The notes below the pieces were generated by a model, which was not told the DNA's origin, did not search any database, and saw only the letters and a program-made list of their open reading frames with translations. The translations under genes and the position numbers were made by a program. 34,083 bases of DNA from Clostridia bacterium (GTDB taxonomy: Bacteria; Bacillota; Clostridia; Lachnospirales; Lachnospiraceae): assembly GCA_910575245.1 (NCBI GenBank), contig CAJTEN010000043.1, positions 1-34,083 of the forward strand, given 5' to 3'. Below, piece by piece: positions 8,434-16,939 of this stretch. Numbering within the stretch: the first letter of the stretch is position 1; every line of letters begins with the position of its first letter.

Positions 8434-9817
8434 GGAGAAATGGAATATTGTGGAGAAACTGCCTCCCATGCTGTCGGGGGAGGAACTGAAAAGGAGACTG
8501 GAGATAAAGCCATTTTATGATGGGGAGATTCGTTCCAAAACTAAATCGGAGAGATTGGTGGCTTTGAATGAAATCTACAACATTTATCTGCCCTCTGTGA
8601 TGTCGGAGGAAATCTATTCAAAGATATATCTTGCCATGCTGCGGAGCTTGCAGAAGAAAGAGGGAAAACTGGCCATACAGCAGAGGAATGAGAATGGCAA
8701 AAGGATAAGAGATATAGATGGTTCTGATTATGGCTATCAAGGTATCATAGGGGGTTCAGATAGCTTTACGATAATCGGCAGTTCGGGAATCGGGAAATCA
8801 AGTGCGATAAGCAGAGCTATCAATATTGCGACAGAAAACAGGGTGCTTGAGATGGAAGAGCCATTCTGTAAGATTATCCCTGCAGTTGTGGTTCAATGTC
8901 CTTTTGACTGTTCAGTAAAGAGTTTATTGCTACAGATTTTACGGCAGATTGATATGGAGCTGGATACTCACTATTATGATATGGCGGTGAGGGCAAGGGC
9001 TACCACAGATATGCTGATTGGCAGTGTCAGTCAGATAGCTTTGAATCATATAGGACTGCTTGTGGTGGATGAAATCCAGAATATTGTAAACCACAGGCAG
9101 GGGAAAAGTCTTGTGGGGATGTTGACACAGCTTATCAATAACAGCGGTATCTCTATCTGCATGGTTGGAACACCAGAAGCGGAAGTATTCTTTGAGAGTG
9201 TTGATTACCTGGCAAGGAGAGCATTAGGGCTTCGGTATGGAAACTGTGAATATAATGCCTATTTCAGGGAGTTTTGCGAAAGCTTGTTTCAGTATCAGTA
9301 TATAAAGCAGGAGACTGTTATATCGGATAGTATCATCCAATGGTTGTATGAACATTCGGCAGGAGTGCTTGCGGTTGTGGTGAGCCTGATCCATGATGCA
9401 CAGGAGATCAGCATTTTAAATGACAGGGAGATATTGGATATTGTTTCCCTGAATGAAGCATATGAGCAGAGGATGAACATGCTGCACAGCCATATCAGAC
9501 CATCTGTGGTAATAAAAAAGGATGCCGTTAAAAGGAAAAAGGGGAATAGTACATTAGAGGCAGTCGGCAATTCTGGTCAGGAAGAAAGGCAGGAGACTGG
9601 TATACTGCCACAGGAAGCAGATTCTAATAGAGATGGCAGAGCCACAGGCAGTATTGACAAGGCAGAGGATAATGTAGAGCCAGTTACCTATTCAGTGGAT
9701 AAAGGTGATAGTTCTGAATGGAGCTTCATGGAACTTGCAGAGCTGGCGAAAAAGAATCGTTGTGATATGTTATCGCTGTTAAAAGGGAAAATCAGCATCA
9801 CAGAGATTGCGGTCTGA
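8426..9817 (+). CDS. tnsC: TnsC AAA+ ATPase regulator
   Basis: A 463-residue AAA+ ATPase that links target selection by TniQ/TnsD to the TnsAB transposase. Walker A is GSSGIGKSS (118-126) and Walker B is LLVVDEIQN (211-219); sensor-like VGTPEAEVFF follows. The C-terminal 110 residues after RPSVVIKKDAVKRKKGNS are polar and low complexity, then end in a helix (WSFMELAELAKKNRCDML). The start ATG 8426 overlaps the tnsB stop by 8 bp, with GGAAG upstream, so it belongs to the tns operon. The gene is intact, unlike tnsB. Confidence 0.93.
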   Translation: MLKEKWNIVEKLPPMLSGEELKRRLEIKPFYDGEIRSKTKSERLVALNEIYNIYLPSVMSEEIYSKIYLAMLRSLQKKEGKLAIQQRNENGKRIRDIDGSDYGYQGIIGGSDSFTIIGSSGIGKSSAISRAINIATENRVLEMEEPFCKIIPAVVVQCPFDCSVKSLLLQILRQIDMELDTHYYDMAVRARATTDMLIGSVSQIALNHIGLLVVDEIQNIVNHRQGKSLVGMLTQLINNSGISICMVGTPEAEVFFESVDYLARRALGLRYGNCEYNAYFREFCESLFQYQYIKQETVISDSIIQWLYEHSAGVLAVVVSLIHDAQEISILNDREILDIVSLNEAYEQRMNMLHSHIRPSVVIKKDAVKRKKGNSTLEAVGNSGQEERQETGILPQEADSNRDGRATGSIDKAEDNVEPVTYSVDKGDSSEWSFMELAELAKKNRCDMLSLLKGKISITEIAV

Positions 9818-9830
9818 AAGGGGTGGCATC

Positions 9831-11288
9831 ATGGAGATTGGATATTTTCCACAGATTTATCCAGATGAACTTATTTATAGTGTTTTGGCGAGGTTTTATG
9901 TGCATAGCGGTTATCCAGCATATACATTTTGCGCCGAGGATATTTTTCTAAATAAAAGGGTAAGACCAGATATGGAGTTCCTGAATGTAATGAAACCAGA
10001 AAGACTAGAATCCCTATGTAAGAAAATGTCTATGGCTGAACTGATTGAAAAACATACCATGTTTCCTTATTATGCGAGATTCCTGCCCCATGTGAGAAGA
10101 AACAGGGCATTTGAAGCACTGTGCAGTATGGGAGGAGATTACAACAATCTGCTTGCAATTCCAAAACAGAAGAATGGAGAACACAGGTATTTGAGATATT
10201 GCCCTTTATGTGTGAAAGAAGATAGAACCTTTTATGGAGAATCCTACTGGCACAGAAGCCATCAATTAACAGGGGTGGGGATATGTCCTGTGCATGGCTG
10301 TAAATTATCGAATAGTTCTGTAATGCTCAGCGGAAAAGCAAGTCCTAATCTGGTTACGGCAGAACAGGAAATAAAAGAGATGGATATTATCTTTGGGAAT
10401 GAAATTGAGAAGCAACTTGCAGGATATGTGAGGGTAGTTTTCCAGTCAGCTATGGATATGAAGAATCCTATTGCTGTCGGTCAGTTCCTACATTCTGAAA
10501 TGTCAGGCACAGAATATCTGTCAGTCAGGGGAGAGCAGAGGAATATTCAAAAGTTTTATGATGATTTTATGGTATTTTATAAGGAGTTGCCTGAACAGGG
10601 ATTGACGGAACTGTGGCAGATACAAAAAGTATTTAACAATTACAGGCTTAATTGCTTTGAGGTGTGCCAGATCGCAATGTTCCTGAATGTGCCGATAGAA
10701 AAATTATGCAGTATGGAACTGCCTGACAGAACACAGGAACAGCTATTTGATGATAAGGTAAAAGAGCTTCATAAACAGGGATTGAGATATCCCGAAATAG
10801 CAAAAAGATTAAATGCATCTTATAATGTGGTGAAGTCTGTCGGTGGTGGGAGATATGGCAAATACAGCTATGAAAAAGAAACACATCAGAAATGCGGGGC
10901 AAAGCCTAAAAACTGGAAACAGATAGACAGGGAATCACTGCCATTGGTAAAAGGTGCAGTCAGAAAGCTATGGGGTAGTGGAGGTGAAAGACCGCACAAG
11001 GTAACAGAATTTGCAGTCAGCAAATTATTAGGTTATCCTGATAAGCGATTAGAACTGATGCCTTTATGCAAGGCGGAGATATTAAAGCATCAGGAATCAC
11101 AGGAACAGTATTGGGCTAGGGAAATAGTATGGGCTGTACAGAAAATCCAGAAAGAGGGGAAAACCCCCAACTGGAAGCAGGTCAGGACACTCACAAATAT
11201 GAGGAAAGACAATGTACTGGCGTGTCTGCCATATCTGAAAGAGATAGCAGAACCAGAACTATATGAAATGGTGCTGGGTATCTTATAA
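9831..11288 (+). CDS. tnsD: TniQ/TnsD target-selection protein
   Basis: A 485-residue member of the TniQ family. TnsD proteins bind a fixed chromosomal site and recruit TnsC there. The N-terminal TniQ domain begins FPQIYPDELIYSVLARFYVHSG and includes a zinc knuckle at CPLC (124-127), HRSH (141-144) and CPVHGC (152-157). The C-terminal 250 residues have repeated HTH-like segments (KELHKQGLRYPEIAKRLNASYNVVKSV; VRTLTNMRKDNVLACLPYL), as expected for a DNA-reading TnsD. Start ATG 9831 has AAAGGGGTGG upstream; the longer frame from a TTG at 9807 overlaps tnsC. Because the element sits beside guaA, I infer that this protein reads the 3' end of guaA or the DNA just after it. No tnsE or CRISPR genes follow. 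Confidence 0.9.
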   Translation: MEIGYFPQIYPDELIYSVLARFYVHSGYPAYTFCAEDIFLNKRVRPDMEFLNVMKPERLESLCKKMSMAELIEKHTMFPYYARFLPHVRRNRAFEALCSMGGDYNNLLAIPKQKNGEHRYLRYCPLCVKEDRTFYGESYWHRSHQLTGVGICPVHGCKLSNSSVMLSGKASPNLVTAEQEIKEMDIIFGNEIEKQLAGYVRVVFQSAMDMKNPIAVGQFLHSEMSGTEYLSVRGEQRNIQKFYDDFMVFYKELPEQGLTELWQIQKVFNNYRLNCFEVCQIAMFLNVPIEKLCSMELPDRTQEQLFDDKVKELHKQGLRYPEIAKRLNASYNVVKSVGGGRYGKYSYEKETHQKCGAKPKNWKQIDRESLPLVKGAVRKLWGSGGERPHKVTEFAVSKLLGYPDKRLELMPLCKAEILKHQESQEQYWAREIVWAVQKIQKEGKTPNWKQVRTLTNMRKDNVLACLPYLKEIAEPELYEMVLGIL

Positions 11289-11447
11289 AAAATATGCCTT
11301 TTAAAAAAGAAAAAGTATGGTTGGTGCATTATAGGATGGGAGCTACCAGTTGAAAGAAAATGTATATGTCTGTTTTCTTTTGCCGAGTAAATCACTTTCC
11401 ATCTATATGCTGCCTATCTTTTTCTTTTTAAGAGGCAGATATTTTTT
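11287..11447 (+). repeat. Module-boundary palindrome, copy 1
   Basis: An imperfect palindrome of about 160 bp with terminal arms AAAAAATATGCC...TTAAAAAAGAAAAAG and CTTTTTCTTTTTAAGAGGC...ATATTTTTT and an inner A/T-rich inversion (GAAAGAAAA...TTTTCTTTT). It lies right after the tniQ stop. It is nearly the reverse complement of the copy at 18148 and shares its left arm with the copy at 33272. It could act as a bidirectional terminator, a MITE-like insertion or a protein-binding site. Confidence 0.8.
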
Positions 11448-11609
11448 CATAAAATCGGAATTAACTTCTATAAAGAACAGAATTAGAACATAAAAAGTAT
11501 GTATTTATATATAGGGAAAAATGAGGCCTTTTTTACAGGTAAAATGCCCTGAAATGCTGATGTTTACAGGCTTTTTCACATGTCGAGTGCTAGACAGGCT
11601 TTGTCTGGC
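11448..11609 (+). repeat. AT-rich repeat tail with GCTAGACA hairpin, copy 1
   Basis: This tail continues from the palindrome: a conserved AGAATTAGAACATAAAAAG segment, an ATATATA tract followed by GGGAAAAATG, and a final hairpin GCTAGACA/TGTCTGGC (11589-11609). The same order is found at 33424-33584 and, inverted, at 24906-25058. The 11610-11747 gap up to the next gene holds only a possible TATAAT (11708-11713). Confidence 0.7.
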
Positions 11610-11747
11610 AGAATTGGGATGGAAACAGGCTGTTTACATATCCCATTGGGAAAATATTATATTGGGTGGAAGCGGTCTGACAGCTTTCTTTCTCTTCTTC
11701 TAAATGATATAATAGCAGAAGTTCAAACTACTTGGAGGGTGATAGAT

Positions 11748-13154
11748 TTGGAATACAGGATAAAATACATATTTAAGGGAACAGGGGATAAGGGGCATGA
11801 GATAGCAGACTGCCATGGAACCTATATGCTTTATGATAATATGCAGAGAGAGGAGATGTCCAGTCCTCCTGAATACTTGCAGGAAGGATTTGAATTTCCA
11901 GAACTGCCAGAAATAGAGAGCCTGAAATTTCATAATAAGGACAACAGCAAAATGAGAGGCATGGCAAAAAATGATAAGGAACATACACATTTGCCAGTAA
12001 CAGATAACACAGGCACAGATGATGGTGTGGATAATTACCCTCTTACGGAGGCAGTCTGGATTGAAACAGAAATGCCACAGGCAGAGTATAATCTGGAAGA
12101 GGATGAATTTCCCCTTGTGGGAACAGAGCTTGCCAATTTCCTTAACTTTGATATTGACTGCTTTATGAACGGGGGCTACCGATTGCTATGGGAAGCAGGA
12201 GAAGAGGGCAGGGGAAGCCATATTGTCGGCTGGAAGAAAACAGAGGGGTTTGATTTAAGTAAGCCGTGGGTAAGGCCAATGGTTAATTCTTTTACGGTAA
12301 TAGACAATGATGACAGTGATGATGGGCTGCATGACAGCATCCCATTCTTCATCAGGATGTTTGGGTGCAGGTTCATCAATAAAGAGAAATGGGAGTATGA
12401 TCTGGAAGAAGTGCAGAAGATTAAAGACCTGCAGGAGCGGTTAAAAGTATTCTGCGGTAAAGTTTTTTTCCCAAAGGATAAAAATGATAAAAGGAGCAAT
12501 TTTGTAAGGTATTGTCAGGAAATAAAGGAAATCAGCAAAAAAGAACTGCAGAGTATGATACCGAAGGGCTGGAGCACTTCGTCGTCACTGGAACAGGCAT
12601 TATCGAAAGAATGTTATGCCATGATAAAGGGTAATGTAAACCTCTTTATCTGTGAGGGCTGCGGTATGTATACTGTCTCTGACCATAAGCGGAGCAGGCT
12701 GTGCAACAGGCGGTACTATGATGGGAGCATGTATGACGAGGAAAGCAATGTTATCAAGGTGTACAGGTATGTATGTAAAGATGAAAAATACCAGAGAGAT
12801 GCTTATGGTAAAGAGAAGTCAGACATCATTGAAAACATTATCCAGCATGAGAGGAAAAGGCTATACCATCATTTGACTGATAATATAAAATTGAAAGACT
12901 ACGATATATGGGATGCCTTACGTGGGGATTTTCGGAATATCACAGAAAAATATAAAGAAGAATATCAAAATAAAATTGGCAGTGCGGAATCGGAAGAATT
13001 GATGATACAGGCTGCTGATGAATATTTAAAGCGGATAGAGGAAGACATGGACCTTGCCATATCAGAGAGGCTGGGAATCTTAAGAAAGGATTACAGGTTT
13101 GGGAAAAGGAAGTATAAAAAGGTCACATCATTAGAGGGGAACATATATAAATAA
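11748..13154 (+). CDS. Uncharacterised Cys-rich cargo protein
   Basis: A 468-residue protein from TTG 11748, chosen because GGAGG lies nine bases upstream and the in-frame extension to 11580 is in the repeat tail. The N-terminal 230 residues are acidic and variable. The C-terminal half contains a likely zinc site: CEGCGMYTVSDHKRSRLCNRR (Cys-x2-Cys, then His and Cys), followed by a charged helical tail (YHHLTDNIKLKDYDIWDALRG...) and a basic end. It may correspond to one of the Firmicute DUF families with a C-terminal zinc ribbon (DUF6076-like), but I cannot confirm this from sequence alone. It is the first gene of the replication-like module and is followed by a 400-bp gap containing a structured RNA. 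Confidence 0.7.
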   Translation: MEYRIKYIFKGTGDKGHEIADCHGTYMLYDNMQREEMSSPPEYLQEGFEFPELPEIESLKFHNKDNSKMRGMAKNDKEHTHLPVTDNTGTDDGVDNYPLTEAVWIETEMPQAEYNLEEDEFPLVGTELANFLNFDIDCFMNGGYRLLWEAGEEGRGSHIVGWKKTEGFDLSKPWVRPMVNSFTVIDNDDSDDGLHDSIPFFIRMFGCRFINKEKWEYDLEEVQKIKDLQERLKVFCGKVFFPKDKNDKRSNFVRYCQEIKEISKKELQSMIPKGWSTSSSLEQALSKECYAMIKGNVNLFICEGCGMYTVSDHKRSRLCNRRYYDGSMYDEESNVIKVYRYVCKDEKYQRDAYGKEKSDIIENIIQHERKRLYHHLTDNIKLKDYDIWDALRGDFRNITEKYKEEYQNKIGSAESEELMIQAADEYLKRIEEDMDLAISERLGILRKDYRFGKRKYKKVTSLEGNIYK

Positions 13155-13202
13155 CATAAAAATAAGGACTTCCAGACAATGGGGGTTCTTTTTTTGTGTG
13201 CG

Positions 13203-13313
13203 AAAATGCAATTTAGCAGTGCTCGGAGCAGGCGGAAAAACCATGATAGACTACCCCTAGAGTCAGGGAAATAAGGAAATGAAGACTTAAAAATGCAATT
13301 TATTAGTGCTCGG
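13203..13313 (+). repeat. Pair of 24-bp direct repeats, 87 bp apart
   Basis: AAAATGCAATTTA followed by two variable bases and AGTGCTCGG occurs at 13203-13226 and 13290-13313, with only two differences. The pair lies between the Cys-rich gene and the structured RNA. The spacing is eight helical turns. Function unknown; a protein-binding pair or a recombination scar are both possible. Confidence 0.65.
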
Positions 13314-13354
13314 CACAAAAGAAAAAAATGACTGATAATAAAGAAAATAGTTCA

Positions 13355-13525
13355 CAGCAGGAAAGACCTGCCTGCCACTTCCCAGGCAGTAAGATAGTGG
13401 GGAGGCTGGTATATAACCAGACAAGGCACAGGGACCAGATTCCCTGCTGTTACTTCAACGATAGCCGACGGTGGAGGCAGGGCTGTTATAAAAAGCCCCG
13501 ACAAGGTGTGAGGGAACACACATCA
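13355..13525 (+). ncRNA. Candidate structured RNA or leader, multiple hairpins
   Basis: Five hairpins follow each other in about 155 nt with no ORF: CTGCCTG/CAGGCAG (13368-13389), CTGGT/ACCAG (13406-13420), CAGGGA/TCCCTG (13429-13446), GGGCT/AGCCC (13480-13498) and GTGTG/CACAC (13506-13521). The segment is more GC-rich than its surroundings and ends 36 bp before the next start codon. It looks like a structured leader or riboswitch-like RNA for the downstream gene, or an independent RNA. I do not recognise a known class, and I see no T-run terminator inside it. Confidence 0.55.
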
Positions 13526-13557
13526 TTTCAGAAATAAAAGAAAGAGAGGATAATGAT

Positions 13558-14496
13558 ATGAATAGACAAAAAGAACTTGCCGTAAAGGTGATGGAGCTTG
13601 TAAATGAATTTACACACTGGAATTTCCAGATGATGCAGGAAGGAAGTATTTATCTGGTCGGCACAACATTGTGCAGCCAGAAAGGACAGGAAATGAATGT
13701 CTGCTACAAAATAGAAGATGAAAAAGTACAACTGAATGTATTTGTTTCAGATGTTGAGTACGATGACGATTTTGTTCATAAAAAGGTTAAGGAGTTGGCA
13801 CAAAAGTTTGCTGTCGGCGTGGCAGGGGTAAATGGGTGGATGCTTACCTTGGAAAATGTAATGCCCTTGCAGTTTTTTGAAAGCAACATGCATGTAATCG
13901 TTATGGAAAGAATGACTGATATGTTAGAAGCCATGACAGAGATTGTTAATTATGATGGGGAGGAAAAAGAAATGGTGGAGTGTTACACGGTTGGGGATGT
14001 TTATCAGGAAGCGGTCAATCATCAGGAGGGGATTTTATTTGATATAGATGATTGTGGCATAAACCTGCATGTATACATGAGAAAACCAACTACACATGAG
14101 ATTGAACAGTTTGCATCTGGAAATCCATTTGAAATGAAACTGGCACAATTAAGGAATGTTATTTTTCCAATGTTCAAATTTGGCGATATGAGCTGGATGG
14201 ATGCACCATATAATGTACACCTTAGCAGGAACCTGAACAGGCTGGAGATGCCTGCGGATGGTCAGGGACTGGCTATGACAGTCCATTTGTACGACACACA
14301 GACAGGCAGATTGCTCCATAACAGGCTGCTGTCATTGTCTACGGAAATCAGCAGGAAGCTTGTTAAAATGGCTATGGAGCAGAAAGAGAAACCCTTTGAC
14401 AGGCAGGATTATCTGGGGAATGTCAGGAGCATATATGCGGCATATCCGACAAAGAAGTTATTGGGAATGGCATTGTGCTCTTATAGAGTAAGATAA
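13558..14496 (+). CDS. Uncharacterised cargo protein (312 aa)
   Basis: A 312-residue soluble, acidic protein with no signal peptide or transmembrane segment. The start ATG 13558 is preceded by AGAGGA. The sequence looks like two similar alpha/beta halves: MNRQKELAVKVMELVNEF... with Cys and aromatic strands, and then a basic C-terminal region (LHNRLLSLSTEISRKLVKMAMEQKEKPFDRQDYLGNVRSIYA). No catalytic motif is evident. Its position, between a structured RNA and the helicase gene, suggests a role in the replication-like module. I do not recognise the family. Confidence 0.75.
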   Translation: MNRQKELAVKVMELVNEFTHWNFQMMQEGSIYLVGTTLCSQKGQEMNVCYKIEDEKVQLNVFVSDVEYDDDFVHKKVKELAQKFAVGVAGVNGWMLTLENVMPLQFFESNMHVIVMERMTDMLEAMTEIVNYDGEEKEMVECYTVGDVYQEAVNHQEGILFDIDDCGINLHVYMRKPTTHEIEQFASGNPFEMKLAQLRNVIFPMFKFGDMSWMDAPYNVHLSRNLNRLEMPADGQGLAMTVHLYDTQTGRLLHNRLLSLSTEISRKLVKMAMEQKEKPFDRQDYLGNVRSIYAAYPTKKLLGMALCSYRVR

Positions 14497-14511
14497 GCAA
14501 TAGATTGGCGG

Positions 14512-14557
14512 GGCTTCAGTTAAGGGCTGAAGCCTCCCCTACGGGGGAGAAAGGAGG
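14512..14557 (+). promoter_or_regulatory. Tandem hairpins abutting the helicase ribosome binding site
   Basis: Two adjacent stems, GGCTTCAG/CTGAAGCC (14512-14534) and TCCCC/GGGGGA (14535-14548), fill the 66-bp gap before the helicase. The AAAGGAGG ribosome binding site (14550-14557) follows immediately. No T-run follows, so translational control or RNA processing is more likely than termination. Confidence 0.55.
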
Positions 14558-14562
14558 ATATT

Positions 14563-16899
14563 ATGGGAATGAGGGCAGACTTGATCAGGGAGATGTCTCC
14601 CCAAATCAGGAAGCTGTTCTATAATGACAGCCATTACTGCAGGGATGTGGAGACAAGAAAATATGACAGGTACATTGCGGATAACCCTGATAATGTCAAA
14701 GCATTAGAGGATGCAATGACAAATAAGGGCATTACACTTGTGGTTGCCCCCACAGGTTCAGGGAAAAGCAGGACACTGGCAGATGTGGCGAAAAAGGTAG
14801 TAAAGCAGGATAAGGACTGCAAGGTATTCATAGCACTTCCGACGGTGAACACAGTACAGCAGACAGGGAACATCCCTGATGTCAGGGCCATGGTCGGCGG
14901 CGACATGTTCTATACCAGCAAAAAGATTACGGCGACCACTTATGAAAAACTGGACAAGGTACAGGACTATATCAGGAAGCAGAAAGCCCTTGGGGTTAAG
15001 GAAAGGTATGTGCTCATCCTTGACGAGTGCCATTTTCTGGTGACACAGCATAAGTTCAGGGAATATGCCATGAAAGGGATCATATCGGGCATTGAGCAGA
15101 ATTTTTATGACAGTGCGATACTGCTGACAGCCACACCAGCCCCCATGCCCCTGTTTCGGTGCGATAAGTGCATTGAGTTTGAGAGCGACAGCTATCGGCC
15201 TGTGATGGACAGGATTGAGATTGAGTTCGTGGATGATGTGGTTGAATATATAAAGGAGATAGACCTGGATAAACACTTCCCATTCGTCAGGCTCAATAGC
15301 ACGAAACGCATTGGAAATTTGGTGAAAAATTACCTGCCATCCTATGGGGTGCTCACAAGCGAGGAAAAGGACAGTGACCTGTATAATTCCATTGTAGACA
15401 GGGAGACAATCCAAAACTCCCCACTTAAGGGGATTCTTACTACCAGTGTTTCAGAGGTTGGAATCAATGTGACTTCCTATCCGTCGAATTTGCAGATGAT
15501 AGCGGCCTTTCCTGACTGGAACATGAGCGTTGACAGTATCGAGCAGTTTTTCAACAGGGCGAGGAGGACTGTCACATCTCATATTGAGTGCGCAAAGGTC
15601 ATACTGCCAAAACCAAAGGCAAATGAAGCATACCTTTTAGATGGGGAGGGGAATAAGATATGCGAGTTCCATAATGTTGTGCTGGAGAATGGTATGGCGG
15701 TCATAAAAGATACCGCACAGATGGATGGCATCCCATGTGGAAAATATAAGGTGAAGCTGGATTTATACGGTGGAAAAGTGATAAGAAATCTATATATCAG
15801 ATCCACGGAGAACAGTGGGGAGGCTACTTACGGCATGGATTCACAGCCTGTATTTTTTAACGGGGCAGGGTTCAGTCCTTTGATGGGTATTTTGAAATCA
15901 AATTACAGGGCTGCCAAAGAGGTAACAGCCACCCTCCAGAGATATGCGGATGCCTTTGCAAAGGTAAGGGATGAAAACCAGAGGACAGGAAACCTGACTG
16001 ATGATGAAATGGAGGGTTTGGAGCTGGATGACAATGAACTGATGGAGGTTATGGCACTTGCAGGCATTGAAGCCCAGAAAAGGCTGAAAGACTGCCTGAA
16101 ATATGAGGATGGGGAAATCAGGGTAGATTACAGGCTCCTGTATATGGTGAGCTACGACCAGTACCAGAGGCAGTACCTTTACCATGCAGACAGGCTGAAA
16201 GAGGAGCTGGAAGCCAGAATGAAGGTCAGGGTTGATTTTGTGGAGACTGCGACAGGGAAAGAGAAAAGGGATTATGACAGAAATAATCTCTGGGATGGGC
16301 TGGAATATGTCAGGCAGGAAGTGGTCTGTGAGGAAGCGTATTATAATGCAATCGTAAAGTGGGAGGAAAACAAATATACATCGGACATACATCACAGCGG
16401 CAATCTTTCAAGAATCAGGAGAACAGGGTATCTGGCAGAGCTGATGAAAAGCCTTGAAAAACTGCATATGTCAAAAGAGAATATACTCCGTGTGATGGTC
16501 AGCTCCAAATCGAAAGGAAAAGTGACAAAGTACAAAAATGCTTATAACTTGATTATCTCAAACAAGATGCTTGAAAAGTTTGACGGGATGGATGCATCGG
16601 CTATTCCCCTGTATCACAAAGGGATAAAAGATACCTTACAGGTGGCTGTATACTGTTATCTAAAACAGAAAGGGTGCGGATGCTACACCATCACAGATGC
16701 ACTGGCAGGGGAGATAATAAGATTTTATAAAGAAGCTTATCCGAAAGAATCCCTGTCTCTTAATGAAAAGGGGGCTGTGACCAGGGTGAAAAAGATGCTG
16801 AAAAATATGTACAAGTCCAAAGGGGCTGATGTAATCCGCAGCCAACTGAAAACCGATGAAAAGGATATTTTTACGATTGAGAAATCAGATTTCAGATAA
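14563..16899 (+). CDS. Superfamily 2 DEAD/DECH-box helicase
   Basis: A 778-residue helicase-like ATPase. Visible motifs are Walker A APTGSGKS (62-69), ALPTVNTVQQTG (motif Ia region, 91-102), Walker B DECH (154-157), TATP (189-192), motif V TTSVSEVGINV (293-303) and motif VI QFFNRARR (328-335). The last 400 residues are a large helical extension with no recognised domain. The start ATG 14563 follows AAAGGAGG. It is followed after 40 bp by a primase gene, a pairing seen in plasmid and phage replication modules (helicase that opens the origin plus primase). A defence or DNA-repair helicase is a possible alternative. No nuclease motif was seen. Confidence 0.88.
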   Translation: MGMRADLIREMSPQIRKLFYNDSHYCRDVETRKYDRYIADNPDNVKALEDAMTNKGITLVVAPTGSGKSRTLADVAKKVVKQDKDCKVFIALPTVNTVQQTGNIPDVRAMVGGDMFYTSKKITATTYEKLDKVQDYIRKQKALGVKERYVLILDECHFLVTQHKFREYAMKGIISGIEQNFYDSAILLTATPAPMPLFRCDKCIEFESDSYRPVMDRIEIEFVDDVVEYIKEIDLDKHFPFVRLNSTKRIGNLVKNYLPSYGVLTSEEKDSDLYNSIVDRETIQNSPLKGILTTSVSEVGINVTSYPSNLQMIAAFPDWNMSVDSIEQFFNRARRTVTSHIECAKVILPKPKANEAYLLDGEGNKICEFHNVVLENGMAVIKDTAQMDGIPCGKYKVKLDLYGGKVIRNLYIRSTENSGEATYGMDSQPVFFNGAGFSPLMGILKSNYRAAKEVTATLQRYADAFAKVRDENQRTGNLTDDEMEGLELDDNELMEVMALAGIEAQKRLKDCLKYEDGEIRVDYRLLYMVSYDQYQRQYLYHADRLKEELEARMKVRVDFVETATGKEKRDYDRNNLWDGLEYVRQEVVCEEAYYNAIVKWEENKYTSDIHHSGNLSRIRRTGYLAELMKSLEKLHMSKENILRVMVSSKSKGKVTKYKNAYNLIISNKMLEKFDGMDASAIPLYHKGIKDTLQVAVYCYLKQKGCGCYTITDALAGEIIRFYKEAYPKESLSLNEKGAVTRVKKMLKNMYKSKGADVIRSQLKTDEKDIFTIEKSDFR

Positions 16900-16939
16900 A
16901 AGAAAGGCAGAAAATTTGTTTAATGGGAGGAAATTATAT

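Noticed and set aside
11521..11703. Short plus-strand frame before the Cys-rich gene
   Set aside because: It lies in the repeat tail, which is conserved as DNA at 33424-33584 without keeping the frame.
13203..13313. CRISPR array
   Set aside because: Only two repeat copies with a 63-bp interval and no cas genes in the window.
14634..15414. Minus-strand frames opposite the helicase gene
   Set aside because: The plus strand has unmistakable helicase motifs, and the opposite frames have none.
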